NCBI GenBank assembly: GCA_943331445.1
Contig: CALQLO010000003.1
Coordinates: forward strand, 1-64,000
Length of the DNA: 64,000 bases
Source of the DNA: Akkermansia muciniphila
GTDB taxonomy: Bacteria > Verrucomicrobiota > Verrucomicrobiia > Opitutales > UBA953
Direction: 5' to 3'
Positions 33,329 to 43,338 of the stretch are shown here, in pieces. Position 1 is the stretch's first letter. The number at the start of each line of letters is the position of its first letter. The notes under the pieces are model-generated. The model saw only the letters and a program-made list of their open reading frames with translations. It was not told the DNA's origin and ran no database searches. The position numbers and the translations under genes were made by a program.

Positions 33329-33482
33329 GCCCTAGAAACAGGCGGTTCGGCCCGCGGACGCAAGCGTGGGCTGGGTGCTTTCGCTTAGAGATGTGCTTTT
33401 GGGTGTAGTTGGGTTGCGAAATGCGATGACGTGCAGGGTTGTCGGCCGTCGGAGTCGGGCTAAGTTGGTGCGACCCCATCCT

Positions 33483-36400
33483 ATGAATCGCATCTTCACG
33501 GCGTTCCTTTTAGTCTTCAGCCTGCTCGCACCGGCCGCCCCCGTCTCGCTCTTCGATGGCAAGACCCTCGCTGGCTGGGAGGGCGACACCGCTTGGTGGC
33601 GCGTGGAAGCGGGCGAGATTCGTGGCGGTTCCTTCAAGACGAAGGTGCCCAAGAATTTCTTTCTCGCGACAGAGAAGTCCTACCAGAACTTCGACCTGCG
33701 CGTGAAGCTTCGCCTGACCGGTACCGGCTTTGTGAACAGCGGCATTCAGATGCGGAGCGTGCGGGTTCCGAATAGCACTGAGATGAGCGGCTACCAAGTA
33801 GATTACGGTAAGGGCTGGTACGGTAAACTTTACGACGAAAGCCGCCGCAACAAGGTCATCGCCGATTCGGTCGACCCCAAGGCCGTTCTGGCTGCGGTCA
33901 AAGAGGGCGAATGGAATGAATATCGCATCCTCGCCGAGGGCCCGCGCATCCGCAGTTGGGTCAACGGCGTACCCGCGCTCGATTTCACCGAGTCGGAGGC
34001 GAACATCGCCATGGACGGCAAGATTGGCATCCAGATTCATGCCGGCGGTCAGGCCGAAGTTCAGGCTAAAGATATTACTATCGAGGAGCTACCCGCCACG
34101 GCGGGCGCCCTGACTTGGGATAAAGTGAAGCCCGCTGCCCAGAAGACTGAGCCCGCCAAGGAAGCCGCCCCCAAGCGCGTGACCGGCTACAACGACGTGC
34201 AAGGCGTTCGCCGTCCCGCCGAGGAGCAACAGAAGCTCTTCAAGCTCCCTGCCGAATTTGAAATCGAGCTTTTCGCCAAGGAGTCGGCCGACTACGGCAA
34301 ATTCATCATGCTGATCTTCGATCAGCAGGGCAGGGCCTGGTCTAGTACGGCGCTGGAGTATCCCGTCGATGCTAATGAGAATCCGGCCGCGGCGGATGCC
34401 CTTTATAAATCCAAGGCCCGCGACAAGGTCATCATCTTCGATAAGCCTTTCGACTTAGGCCTGCACCAGCCGCGCACCTTCGCCGACGGCCTCGCCATTC
34501 CTGAAGGCGTGCTGCCTTATAAGGACGGCGTCATCGTTCAGCATGGTCACGAGATTGTTAACCTGCGCGACACCACGGGCTCTGGTAAGGCCGATAAGCG
34601 TGAAGTGCTCCTCACCGGTTTTGGTGTCCAGGATTCACACCTTTTCCCGCACCAGTTTACGCGCGCTCCGGGTGGCTGGTTCTGGTTGGCTCAAGGTGCT
34701 TTTAATAAAGGGACGGTCGTCACCACTAAGGGCGATCAGATTGACTTCCCGAACACGCGCATGGCGCGTTTCCGTCCGGACGGAAGTTTCTTCGAGCCCA
34801 CTTCCACTGGCCCGTGTAACATCTGGGGCCTCGTGCTGACGGGCGAAGGTGAATCCTTTATTCAGGAGGCGAACGATTATGGCTATCCAGTGATGCCCTT
34901 CCACGAATACGCATGGTATCCTGGTTGTGCCGATCGTCTGGCAAAATCCTATCAGCCACCGTTCCCGGTCCAGGCTCCGCAGTTCAAGATGGGCGGCACG
35001 GGTCTGAGCGGTCTCGCCCTTTCCGACAAGGGCGTCTGGCCCGCGGGTTATGATGATGTGATGTATGTCGCGAATCCGATTACCTCGAAAATCAATGCCA
35101 TCCGGATGACGCGCGATGGCCCCCGCTACGCGCTCGAAAAGCTCGACGACTTCGTCAGCTGCGAGGATCCTTTCTTCCGTCCAATCGCTATGACGATGGG
35201 GCCGGATGGCTGCCTCTACATTGTCGATTGGTATAACAAGATCATCAGTCACAACGAAGTCGCTCGCAATCACCCTGACCGCGATAAGCAGTCCGGCCGC
35301 ATCTGGCGCATTAAGCCCAAGGGCTATGTCGCACCGGTGCCGGTTGATTACACGAAGCTCTCTTCCGACGACCTCATTGCTCGTCTGGGTGGTAAGATTA
35401 TCGGTGACGCCCATCTGTCGTGGCAGACGCTTGCCGACCGCACATCCGACGCCACGACCACGGCGTCACTACAGGCAATCATTCGCGACGAGAATGCCGC
35501 CTCACCTCGCCGTATCCAGGCCCTCTGGGTGCTCGGCTGGCAGCAGCAGACGCCGGTCGACCTATTGCCCATTCTCGCGCGGAGTAATAACCGTAATGTC
35601 CGCCGCGAGGCGGTGAACGCCTTACGCTTTGCGGAAGCCGCACTGCCGCATCTTGAATTGCTCCGTGCACTTAAGGCCGACGCCGACCCGGAGGTGCGTA
35701 ACGCCGCCATCAAGGCCTTGGGTGAGGCTTCTTTGCATTCCGCCGAAGCACTGGGTGCCATGCTGGAGTTTGCCCGGCCTTCGCTCGATGGACCAGTGGC
35801 ACCAGATCGTTCTGGCAAGCCCATCAAGGTGGGCATCGCTTATGATCGTGAATTCGAACGTTTCCTCGTTCGCATGTACCTCGAACGTCAGCCCGCCGCC
35901 GTCGCCGCCTTCTTGGCAACAGATGCCGCCAAGCCTTTGCCAGCCGAAGGTCGGATGTTTGCCGCACTTGCGCTCGACCCAAAGGTCGGAGCTCCCCTTG
36001 TCGCCCAACTCGTCGGCCAACTGTCCCGTGCGCCGGGCCCCGAGGAGCTCTTCGCCGTTGCCAAGACGCTTGATCAGCCGGCCAGCGTCACGGTTCTCCG
36101 CAAACTGCTCGCTGATGGCGCGGTCCGCAGTCGCGTGGCAGAACTCTTGTTGGTCTACCGCACGGACCTCGATCCGGCGAAGGTCGGCCCGGTCGTCGCT
36201 GAGGCCGCCCGTTCCTTGCTCGCACAGGGCGCGCCAGAGCGTGCCCTCGCCGCTCAACTCATCGGCGGCTTCCAACTGATGGAGCTGGAGGACGAGTTGC
36301 TCGCTTTGGTCGGCCGTGAAGACTCACGTCGTGATGCCTTGGCTGGCCTGCAGCAGCTACGTACGACCAAGCCTGAGGCGATTGCCGCCTTGGTCGGACA

Positions 36401-37739
36401 GGCTCCGGCGGAGGTCTCGCGGTTGGCCCTGGCGGCTCTGGTCGCCGCCCGCTCCCCGCAGGGTGCCGTGCTGGCGATGAAGCTTTACCCGACCCTGGGC
36501 GTGAATGAACGCAAGGTCGTGCTCGATGGCATCAGCGGCACCAAGGCTGGGGCCAAGGCCATCGCGGCTGGTCTGGCTGATAAGTCGATCGCGGTTGCCG
36601 ATATCGAGACCCCCGTCGCCGAGAAACTCGCTATCGCCTTGGGTGATAGCCCGGAGCTTACGGTCGTCTCTGCCCAGCTGGGTGGTGTCTTCCGCAGCGT
36701 GTTGTCGCTCGATGGTACGGATGAAGCCGTCGCGTACGCCAATCTCACCTTGAAGGGTCCCTTCACCGTCGAGACGTGGGTGAAGCTGGATGGTAAGGTC
36801 GATAATAAAGCCAGTATCCTAGGTGCTCCGGGTAAGCTGGACCTTAACTTCTTCAGCGGAAGTTTCCGCGCCTATTTCGGCGGGACGATTCGCGACGGCG
36901 TTACTTCCTCGAAGCCTGTTTCCTCAGGTATCTGGACGCACATCGCCCTCACGCGTGACAGTGCCGGCATCCTCCGGATTTATCAGGACGGCGATCTGAC
37001 CGGGACTTCGAAGGTGACCGTACCACATGACCTGACCGGACTCACCATCGGCTGGTCGGGCCCGGCTGGAGGCCCGCTGGGCGCCTTCTCTGAGTATCGT
37101 GTTTGGAACGTCGAACGAAAGCCGGCCGAGGTGCGTGCTAATATGACTCGCACTTTCGCGGGCGACAAACTTCCGGTCTCCCTCGTCTTTGCTTCTGCCT
37201 CGGATGCCTCGTGGGGTAAACTCGGCAAGGGTGCCAAGGTGGTGCGCACGACGGACTCGCCGCCGCTGTTGAATGCGGCTCAGTTTGCCGCTCTGGAGGT
37301 CAAGACCGCGCATTATTTTGCGCTGGCGCAAAAACCGGGTAATCCCGCAAAAGGTCGCGTCGTCGTCACGCTCTGCCAGACCTGTCACATGATTAACGGG
37401 CAAGGGGGCCTCATTGGCCCGAATCTGTCCGGTGCCGGTGCCATGGGCATGGAAGGCGTCATCCGGAATATCATTGATCCCAACGCCGCGATCGAGGCCG
37501 CTTACCGTATCTTCCAGGTCAAGCTCAAGGCGGGTGAAGTCATCGAGGCTTTCTATGTCTCCGAAGACTCCACGGCCTACGTGCTTCGCCAGCCCGGTGG
37601 TGCCGATCGGCGCGTGCCGAAGGTCGAAGTGAGCTCCACCAAGTACCTGCGCCGCTCGATTATGCCCGAAGGGTTGCTTGATGGCTTCACGGACGAGCAG
37701 GTGGTCGACCTCTTCGCCTATCTGAAGACGCTCAAGTAA
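33483..37739 (+). CDS. Giant secreted DUF1080 - PVC-type dehydrogenase - HEAT - LamG - cytochrome c fusion
   Basis: A 1418-residue exported multidomain protein with a signal peptide (MNRIFTAFLLVFSLLAPAAP). Order: DUF1080/3-keto-disaccharide hydrolase domain (about 20-215, VSLFDGKTLAGWEG to GIQIHAGG), proline/lysine linker, PVC-type membrane-bound dehydrogenase propeller (about 245-615, FEIELFAKES to KQSGRIWRIKPKG), HEAT-type helical repeats (about 635-1060), a LamG/concanavalin domain (about 1070-1235, FTVETWVKLDG, WTHIALTRDSAG), and a C-terminal cytochrome c with heme site CQTCH at 1298-1302 and GPNLSGAGAMG. This architecture is characteristic of PVC-phylum polysaccharide metabolism: sugar oxidation with electrons passed to the fused heme. 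ATG 33483 is preferred to 33366. Confidence 0.9.
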   Translation: MNRIFTAFLLVFSLLAPAAPVSLFDGKTLAGWEGDTAWWRVEAGEIRGGSFKTKVPKNFFLATEKSYQNFDLRVKLRLTGTGFVNSGIQMRSVRVPNSTEMSGYQVDYGKGWYGKLYDESRRNKVIADSVDPKAVLAAVKEGEWNEYRILAEGPRIRSWVNGVPALDFTESEANIAMDGKIGIQIHAGGQAEVQAKDITIEELPATAGALTWDKVKPAAQKTEPAKEAAPKRVTGYNDVQGVRRPAEEQQKLFKLPAEFEIELFAKESADYGKFIMLIFDQQGRAWSSTALEYPVDANENPAAADALYKSKARDKVIIFDKPFDLGLHQPRTFADGLAIPEGVLPYKDGVIVQHGHEIVNLRDTTGSGKADKREVLLTGFGVQDSHLFPHQFTRAPGGWFWLAQGAFNKGTVVTTKGDQIDFPNTRMARFRPDGSFFEPTSTGPCNIWGLVLTGEGESFIQEANDYGYPVMPFHEYAWYPGCADRLAKSYQPPFPVQAPQFKMGGTGLSGLALSDKGVWPAGYDDVMYVANPITSKINAIRMTRDGPRYALEKLDDFVSCEDPFFRPIAMTMGPDGCLYIVDWYNKIISHNEVARNHPDRDKQSGRIWRIKPKGYVAPVPVDYTKLSSDDLIARLGGKIIGDAHLSWQTLADRTSDATTTASLQAIIRDENAASPRRIQALWVLGWQQQTPVDLLPILARSNNRNVRREAVNALRFAEAALPHLELLRALKADADPEVRNAAIKALGEASLHSAEALGAMLEFARPSLDGPVAPDRSGKPIKVGIAYDREFERFLVRMYLERQPAAVAAFLATDAAKPLPAEGRMFAALALDPKVGAPLVAQLVGQLSRAPGPEELFAVAKTLDQPASVTVLRKLLADGAVRSRVAELLLVYRTDLDPAKVGPVVAEAARSLLAQGAPERALAAQLIGGFQLMELEDELLALVGREDSRRDALAGLQQLRTTKPEAIAALVGQAPAEVSRLALAALVAARSPQGAVLAMKLYPTLGVNERKVVLDGISGTKAGAKAIAAGLADKSIAVADIETPVAEKLAIALGDSPELTVVSAQLGGVFRSVLSLDGTDEAVAYANLTLKGPFTVETWVKLDGKVDNKASILGAPGKLDLNFFSGSFRAYFGGTIRDGVTSSKPVSSGIWTHIALTRDSAGILRIYQDGDLTGTSKVTVPHDLTGLTIGWSGPAGGPLGAFSEYRVWNVERKPAEVRANMTRTFAGDKLPVSLVFASASDASWGKLGKGAKVVRTTDSPPLLNAAQFAALEVKTAHYFALAQKPGNPAKGRVVVTLCQTCHMINGQGGLIGPNLSGAGAMGMEGVIRNIIDPNAAIEAAYRIFQVKLKAGEVIEAFYVSEDSTAYVLRQPGGADRRVPKVEVSSTKYLRRSIMPEGLLDGFTDEQVVDLFAYLKTLK

Positions 37740-37802
37740 GCCCCGCCGCTGGCTCTACGCCTTCTTCGCTTGCCGAGGGGGCGTGGGGGCTTACGGCTTG
37801 AG
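37731..37802. repeat. Inverted repeat between the cytochrome giant and argS
   Basis: CTCAAGTAAGCCCC (37731-37744, including the stop codon) pairs with GGGGCTTACGGCTTGAG (37786-37802), interrupted by a 3-base bulge. There is no T-run after it. It may fold as a weak terminator or an mRNA 3' end structure; it ends 2 bases before argS. Confidence 0.4.
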
Positions 37803-37804
37803 TC

Positions 37805-39583
37805 ATGTCCGTCTGGTTCAATCCTGCCCGCGAAATCGACGCCCTGCTACGCAAGGCGGCACTCTCCGTTCCTGGCTTGGAAGCCGATTTCAATCCGGAG
37901 CTAAAGCCGTCGGACCCCCGTCACGCCGACTTCCAGGCTAACGGCGTGCTCGCCGCCGCCAAGAAGGCCAAGGCCAATCCGCGTGCCCTTGCCACGGCCC
38001 TTGTCGAGGCCGTCCGTCTGCAAGGCGGGCTGGATGCGAATCTCATCCAGATCGAGGTCGCGGGTCCGGGCTTCATTAATTTCAAGCTCACCCCGGCCGC
38101 CTTGGGTGCTTGGTTGCGTGAGTATCGCGACGAATCCAAGTGGCGCGCGGGGGCGGCCCGTTTGATGGGCGGCCGTAAAGTCGTCATCGATTATCCTTCG
38201 CCCAATACTGCCAAGCAGATGCACGTGGGCCACCTGCGTCCGATTGTCATCGGCGAGGCCGTCGCACGGCTGATTGAGTTTTGCGGCGCTGATCTCGTGC
38301 GCGATAACCACATTGGTGACTGGGGGACGAACTTCGGTATCCTCATCCTCGCGATTCGACGGGCCGGCTTCAAGTTGGACCCTAAGAGTGCGACCGCCCT
38401 TGAGGACCTCGAGCGACTTTATAAAGAAGGCAGCATCGCGACCAAGGCCGACCCGGTGCTGATGGATGCCGCCCGAGCCGAGCTTGCGAAGCTGCAGTCC
38501 GGCGACGCCGAGAGCGCCGCACTCTGGAAGGAAATTGTCGAGGTCTCGAATGCCGCCTGTCAGCGTATCTACGACCAGTTTGGCCTCAAGACAGACGTCA
38601 TCCTCGGCGAGTCCTTCTATCGCGATAAGGTCGACCAGGTCTACGCCGAGCTCGCGAAATATAAGTTAGCCGAAGAAAGCGAAGGGGCTCTGGTGGTCTG
38701 GCATGATGAAGAGCCGCGCTTCTCGCGCCACGCCGAGACCAAGATGCCCTTCATCGTTCGCAAGAAGGACGGTTCATCCAACTATGCCTCAACGGATCTC
38801 GCCACGCTTCTTTACCGCACCGACCACTTCAAGGCCGACGAGATCGTCTACGTTACCGATGGGCGTCAGCAGGATCATTTTCACCAGCTCTTTGTCACTG
38901 GCGATAAATGGTTCAAGGCTTCGGGGCGAAAGCTTCCGCGCCTCCGTCACGTCTGGTTCGGTACCATTTTAGGCGAAGATGGCAAAGCCATCAAAACGAA
39001 GTCGGGCGACCCGGTTCGTCTTCAGGCGCTGATCGATGAGGCCACGCAGCGCGCCTTCGATGCGGTTACGAGCAAGAGCCCAGAGCTGCCGGAAGCCGAA
39101 CGCCGTGAGATCGGCAAGGCCATCGGGGTCGCCGCTATGCGCTACGCCGACCTGTCGTCGAACCGTACGATGGATTACACTTTCTCGTGGGATAAGTTGC
39201 TGGCCTTTGAAGGGAATACCGCACCTTACCTTATGTACGCCGTGGTGCGCGTTCGATCTATCTTCCGCAAGAGCGGACTAGCCGTGGGGCAGGGCGAGGA
39301 AGGGGCGACTGATCCGGAAACCCCGGCCGAGATTGCCCTGGCCCGTAAGCTCTTGGCTTTCACCGCAGCGCTCGACCAGGCACTCGAAGAACTTCGCCCG
39401 CATCATCTCTGCACCTACTTGCACGAACTCGCCGCCGCTTACGGTACGTTCTACGCCGCGGATAGCGTCATTGTGGATGACCCGGCCGTGAAGGCGCGTC
39501 GTCTCATGCTCTGCGCGCGCACGTGTGCGGTCATGGAAACTGGCCTGCGTCTCCTGGGTATCGAGCCGGTCGAGCGAATGTAA
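37805..39583 (+). CDS. argS: Arginyl-tRNA synthetase
   Basis: A 592-residue class I synthetase of the ArgRS family. The N-terminal Add-1 domain (GPGFINFKLTPAALGAWL) precedes the HIGH motif, seen as VVIDYPSPNTAKQMHVGHLR, then VRDNHIGDWGTNFGILI, and YVTDGRQQDHFHQLF. The KMSKS-like loop is degenerate (GEDGKAIKTKSGDPV), as is usual in ArgRS. The C-terminal DALR anticodon-binding domain begins about residue 455 and ends ALGIEPVERM-like (read LLGIEPVERM). It starts 65 bp after the cytochrome gene. Length is typical. Confidence 0.97.
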   Translation: MSVWFNPAREIDALLRKAALSVPGLEADFNPELKPSDPRHADFQANGVLAAAKKAKANPRALATALVEAVRLQGGLDANLIQIEVAGPGFINFKLTPAALGAWLREYRDESKWRAGAARLMGGRKVVIDYPSPNTAKQMHVGHLRPIVIGEAVARLIEFCGADLVRDNHIGDWGTNFGILILAIRRAGFKLDPKSATALEDLERLYKEGSIATKADPVLMDAARAELAKLQSGDAESAALWKEIVEVSNAACQRIYDQFGLKTDVILGESFYRDKVDQVYAELAKYKLAEESEGALVVWHDEEPRFSRHAETKMPFIVRKKDGSSNYASTDLATLLYRTDHFKADEIVYVTDGRQQDHFHQLFVTGDKWFKASGRKLPRLRHVWFGTILGEDGKAIKTKSGDPVRLQALIDEATQRAFDAVTSKSPELPEAERREIGKAIGVAAMRYADLSSNRTMDYTFSWDKLLAFEGNTAPYLMYAVVRVRSIFRKSGLAVGQGEEGATDPETPAEIALARKLLAFTAALDQALEELRPHHLCTYLHELAAAYGTFYAADSVIVDDPAVKARRLMLCARTCAVMETGLRLLGIEPVERM

Positions 39584-39682
39584 GCGCGGGGACTCGCCCA
39601 AAACCGTCAGATTCGCCTATCTTCTTGGGTAATCCGCTGGGTCGGGCGTGACTTTCCCGGAGGGGTGCTGTCAAAGTGTCTC

Positions 39683-41650
39683 ATGACCCCAGCGTTCACG
39701 GCATGCCTCGTGGCTATGATGCTCATTCCGCGGATCTTGGGTGCCGCAGATGGTCCGCTTGAGCTGGAGACCCGCCGGCTTCATCTCGGAAAACCCGGTC
39801 AATGGGAGTGGGATATTTTTAAGGATCGGAAGGTGGACGCCGAGCGATTGGAATATCGCTTCCAAGCCAAGTCCAACGCGACCGAGCAGACGCTCCGGAT
39901 TTGGCAGCGTGATGTTAAGCTGGATTGGCAGGTGAAACTTAATGGCCGCCGGCTGGGTAATCTCGTTTCGGCAGAGGAGGCCCTCGAGGCGCTATTCGCT
40001 TTGCCCAGAGGGTCGCTTCGTGACGGCGAGAATATCCTGACGATCGAGGCACCGAAGGCTTTGGATGATATTGAGGTCGGCCCGATTACCATCGTCGATA
40101 AGCCCGGGCGAGATTTTCTGGCCGGCGCGAGTATCGTGGTCGCCGTGACGGATGCGAACTCAGGCAAAGTTTTACCTAGTCGATTAACGCTCACCCGCTT
40201 GGATGGAACGCTTCAACCTCTACGCGCTGAGCCCGCCGCCAGCGTCGCGGTTCGCACGGGCGTGGTGTATGTCAAGGATGGCCAGGTCACGATTTATACC
40301 GCACCCGGAGATTATGTGCTGCATGCGGGGCGCGGCTTTGAGTGGGGTCTCGAGCGTGCCAAGATTTCGCTCTCGGCCGGTGGGACTCAGCAGGTTGCCT
40401 TCAAGTTGCATCGCGAAGTGCCCACCGAAGGCTGGGTGGCGGCCGATAGCCATATCCACACCTTCACCCACAGCCGGCATGGTGATGCCACGATTGAGGA
40501 GCGGATGATCACCCTGGCGGGTGAGGGCATTGAATTAGCCATCGCCACCGACCACAATCACCACGCGGACTTTGCCCCGGTCGCGAGTAAGATGGGCGTA
40601 TCGGGATATTTTACGTCAGTCGTCGGCAATGAAGTCACCACGAATCGGGGCCACTTCAATGCCTTCCCCGTAGAGCGCGGCTCGCCAGTCGTGAATGCCA
40701 AGGAGGATGATTGGTCTAAGTTGGTGCCGTTGATGCGGGCGGCGCCCGGCGTGAAGGTGATTACGCTCAATCACCCTCGCGATGACCATCAAGGCTTCAT
40801 CCCCTTCGGCGAGACGCAGTTTAATCCCAAGACAGGAAAGCATCGCGATGAGGCCGCCTTGGCAAATATCGACGCCGTCGAGGTGGTTACCTCCGGCGCG
40901 ATGCAGTCTGACATCCATCAGCTTTACCGCGATTGGTTCGCGCTGTTGAATCGCGGGCTGCGCATCTCGGCCATCGCTTCGAGCGATAGCCATGATGTGA
41001 ATCGCTTCATCGTAGGGCAGGGGCGCACTTATGTGGCGACGCGGGATGAAGACCCGGCCCATCTGGACCTAGATGAAATCTGGCGGAGTTATCAGCAGGG
41101 CCGGCTCTTGGTCAGCCTCGGGCTCCTCGCGCACCTGAAGGTAGACGATAAGTTCATCGTGGGCGACCTCGCTACTGGCTTGGGGGAAGTCATCAAGGTC
41201 GAGGCATCCGTGCTCGGGCCAGCGTGGGCACAGGCTGATCATATTGAACTTTATGCCAATGGGCGCCTGATTCGTGAGCAGGATATTCGCGATGACCATC
41301 GGGCGGGGTTGAAGGCGAAGATTACGTGGATGATTCCCCGGCCAGCACACGACGTCCATTTGGTGGTGATTGCGACCGGCCCCGGCGTCAGTGAGCCGTT
41401 CTGGGGTATTGCTCGCCCCTACCAGCCGACCAGTAAGGTTCTAGGCGCTCGAGTCATCGGTTCCACGAATCCCATCTGGCTGGACGTCGACGGCGACGGG
41501 AAATTCCACTCCGCCTTGGCTTACGCGCAGGCCTTGCTCAAGCGTCACGGTAATGACCGGGCGGCCTTGAGTGCCGCCTTGAAGAATTATGATGAAGCGG
41601 TGGCGGTTCAGGTGGCGGAGTTGCTGCCAGCGGCTGGGGTGGGGCGCTGA
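39683..41650 (+). CDS. Secreted PHP-domain phosphoesterase-like hydrolase (CehA/McbA family)
   Basis: A 655-residue exported protein (signal peptide MTPAFTACLVAMMLIPRILG, ATG 39683). Residues about 20-240 are beta-rich (LETRRLHLGKPGQWEWDI and similar). A PHP metal-site domain follows at about 250-510: DSHIHTFTHS, AIATDHNHHAD, ITLNHPRDDHQ, and AIASSDSHDVN provide the metal-binding histidines and aspartates. CehA/McbA-type PHP hydrolases cleave phosphodiesters or carbamate/amide substrates; the natural substrate here is unknown. The C-terminal ~130 residues form another beta domain (HIELYANGRLIREQDI). The gene is followed closely by a membrane acyltransferase. Confidence 0.82.
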   Translation: MTPAFTACLVAMMLIPRILGAADGPLELETRRLHLGKPGQWEWDIFKDRKVDAERLEYRFQAKSNATEQTLRIWQRDVKLDWQVKLNGRRLGNLVSAEEALEALFALPRGSLRDGENILTIEAPKALDDIEVGPITIVDKPGRDFLAGASIVVAVTDANSGKVLPSRLTLTRLDGTLQPLRAEPAASVAVRTGVVYVKDGQVTIYTAPGDYVLHAGRGFEWGLERAKISLSAGGTQQVAFKLHREVPTEGWVAADSHIHTFTHSRHGDATIEERMITLAGEGIELAIATDHNHHADFAPVASKMGVSGYFTSVVGNEVTTNRGHFNAFPVERGSPVVNAKEDDWSKLVPLMRAAPGVKVITLNHPRDDHQGFIPFGETQFNPKTGKHRDEAALANIDAVEVVTSGAMQSDIHQLYRDWFALLNRGLRISAIASSDSHDVNRFIVGQGRTYVATRDEDPAHLDLDEIWRSYQQGRLLVSLGLLAHLKVDDKFIVGDLATGLGEVIKVEASVLGPAWAQADHIELYANGRLIREQDIRDDHRAGLKAKITWMIPRPAHDVHLVVIATGPGVSEPFWGIARPYQPTSKVLGARVIGSTNPIWLDVDGDGKFHSALAYAQALLKRHGNDRAALSAALKNYDEAVAVQVAELLPAAGVGR

Positions 41651-41708
41651 GCCAGCGTTTGCCGTCGACCCGACGGAACCGTCGGGCTATTCCCTTGTCA
41701 CCCCACCT

Positions 41709-42854
41709 ATGGAAACCCCTGCTCCTGCGGCGGAAGCCGTCGCCCCCAAGTCGGAACGCCTACTCTCACTCGACGCCCTGCGCGGCTTCGATCTCTTCTG
41801 GATTATCGGAGGCCACGGCATTGTCGTGGCCCTTTTAGCTCTGACCGGCTGGGGCTGGCTGGCGACCGTAGATGCGCAGCTAGGGCATGTGGCTTGGAAT
41901 GGATTCCACTTCGAAGACCTTATTTTCCCGCTGTTTCTATTCATGGCCGGCGTCTCGACGCCTTATTCGCTGACGCGTCGTCTGACGGAAGGCGCCCGCG
42001 GCGAAGTCTGCCGCAAGATTATCCAGCGCGGCCTGATCCTCGTCCTGCTTGGTATCATCTATAACAACGGACTCCAGTGGAAGGGGCTTGAAGGCATGCG
42101 GTTCGGTAGTGTGCTCGGCCGCATCGGCCTGGCGGGCATGTTCGCCCAGCTCATCTTCGCTTTTAATTACGAGATGCCGAAACGGCTCTGGGTTTGGTTC
42201 GCGGGCGTATTGCTCGGCTATTGGGCAATCATGTCGCTGGGTCATGCGCCTGGTTTTGCCCCGGGAGATCTGACCATGGAGGGAAACTTTGCCAGTTACG
42301 TCGACCGCTTGATCTTGCCCGGACGGCTGCACCTTAAAATTCACGACCCCGAGGGCTTGCTCGCCGTCCTGCCGGCAATTGGTAATGCGTTGTTAGGCAT
42401 TCTTGCCGGCCTATGGTTGCGTCGACCTTCGACGGAGGTTTCTGGTGACCGCAAGGCTGCCGGCCTAATGGTTGCCGGCTTGGCTTTGTTGGTCGGAGGG
42501 TATGTCTGGGATCTAGTTTTCCCGATTAACAAGAACCTGTGGACGAGCTCTTTTGTGCTGTGTACCTGTGGATGGTCCAGTCTCCTGCTGGGCGCCTTTT
42601 ATTGGTTCATTGATGTGCGTGGGTGGCTACGCGTCTTCGGCGCCTTCTTTGCGGTCGTCGGCATGAACTCCGTGCTCATTTATATGGCAGGGAAGTTCCT
42701 CAACTTTGATTACACCGCGAAGGCTATTTTTAGCGGTGTAGCCAAATTCCTGCCAGCGGGGTGGGCCGCCCTGTTGCTCGCCATCGGCTTCTTCATGGTA
42801 GAGTGGACGTTGCTCTGGTTCTTGAAGCGGCAGAAACTGTTCCTTAAGGTTTAG
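41709..42854 (+). CDS. DUF5009 / heparan-alpha-glucosaminide N-acetyltransferase-like membrane protein
   Basis: A 381-residue inner-membrane protein with about ten helices. The family opening SERLLSLDALRGFDLFWIIG (the conserved LDxLRGxxxxxMI block with the Arg), then HFEDLIFPLFLFMAGVS and the last cytoplasmic KRQKLFLK, identify the NagX/HGSNAT group (COG4299). Members transfer acetyl groups from cytoplasmic acetyl-CoA to amino sugars on the other side of the membrane. It follows the PHP hydrolase by 58 bp, and both may act on scavenged glycans. Start ATG 41709; an upstream frame from 41589 is arginine-rich nonsense overlapping the PHP gene. Confidence 0.85.
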   Translation: METPAPAAEAVAPKSERLLSLDALRGFDLFWIIGGHGIVVALLALTGWGWLATVDAQLGHVAWNGFHFEDLIFPLFLFMAGVSTPYSLTRRLTEGARGEVCRKIIQRGLILVLLGIIYNNGLQWKGLEGMRFGSVLGRIGLAGMFAQLIFAFNYEMPKRLWVWFAGVLLGYWAIMSLGHAPGFAPGDLTMEGNFASYVDRLILPGRLHLKIHDPEGLLAVLPAIGNALLGILAGLWLRRPSTEVSGDRKAAGLMVAGLALLVGGYVWDLVFPINKNLWTSSFVLCTCGWSSLLLGAFYWFIDVRGWLRVFGAFFAVVGMNSVLIYMAGKFLNFDYTAKAIFSGVAKFLPAGWAALLLAIGFFMVEWTLLWFLKRQKLFLKV

Positions 42855-42881
42855 GCTGGCCGGGGTCTTCGCTTGTCTTCC

Positions 42882-42899
42882 GCCTCATCTGGATGAGGC
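42882..42899. repeat. Perfect 8-bp hairpin before the DUF983 gene
   Basis: GCCTCATC (42882-42889), TG loop, GATGAGGC (42892-42899), ending 7 bases before ATG 42907. No T-run follows, so it may act as an operator or translational hairpin more than a terminator. Confidence 0.5.
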
Positions 42900-42906
42900 T
42901 ATCAGT

Positions 42907-43311
42907 ATGGATGAACCTGAGCTGAAAATCACGCGTGGCGACATCATCGCCCGGGGTGTCCTCTGCCATTGTCCCAATTGCGGGAAGCGTGGTCTGCTCG
43001 CCTCCTGGTTCCGCTTGAACAAAGCCTGTCACGCCTGCGGCATGGACCTCGCCCGGTCCCCCGGTCTTTATTCCGGCACGACCTCGATTGGCTACGTTGC
43101 CGCCATCATCTTCGTTATCATCCCGGTCTCTTTCTTAGTCGTCTTCAAGGTGCTTTCGGTCGCGACCGGAGTGTTGCTCGGGATTTTTGGATCCTTCGGC
43201 TTTATCGTATTAATCTACCCCGTCATGCTCTGCTGGATGGTCATGGCGTACCATGTGGCGATGCCGGGGGAACTGCCTGGGAATGGCGGCGGGTCGGAGG
43301 AGGAAGGCTGA
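42907..43311 (+). CDS. DUF983 family zinc-ribbon membrane protein
   Basis: A 134-residue protein. Two Cys pairs form a zinc-ribbon-like motif at the N-terminus (CHCPNCGKRGLL ... ACHACGMDL), followed by two transmembrane helices (YVAAIIFVIIPVSFLVVFKV and GFIVLIYPVMLCWMVMAYHV). This is the DUF983 layout, a small family often near cytochrome oxidase or haem-related genes, function unknown. It is preceded by a short perfect hairpin and followed 27 bp later by metF. Confidence 0.88.
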   Translation: MDEPELKITRGDIIARGVLCHCPNCGKRGLLASWFRLNKACHACGMDLARSPGLYSGTTSIGYVAAIIFVIIPVSFLVVFKVLSVATGVLLGIFGSFGFIVLIYPVMLCWMVMAYHVAMPGELPGNGGGSEEEG

Positions 43312-43338
43312 CGCTGGCCTTGACATACATCTTCATAT

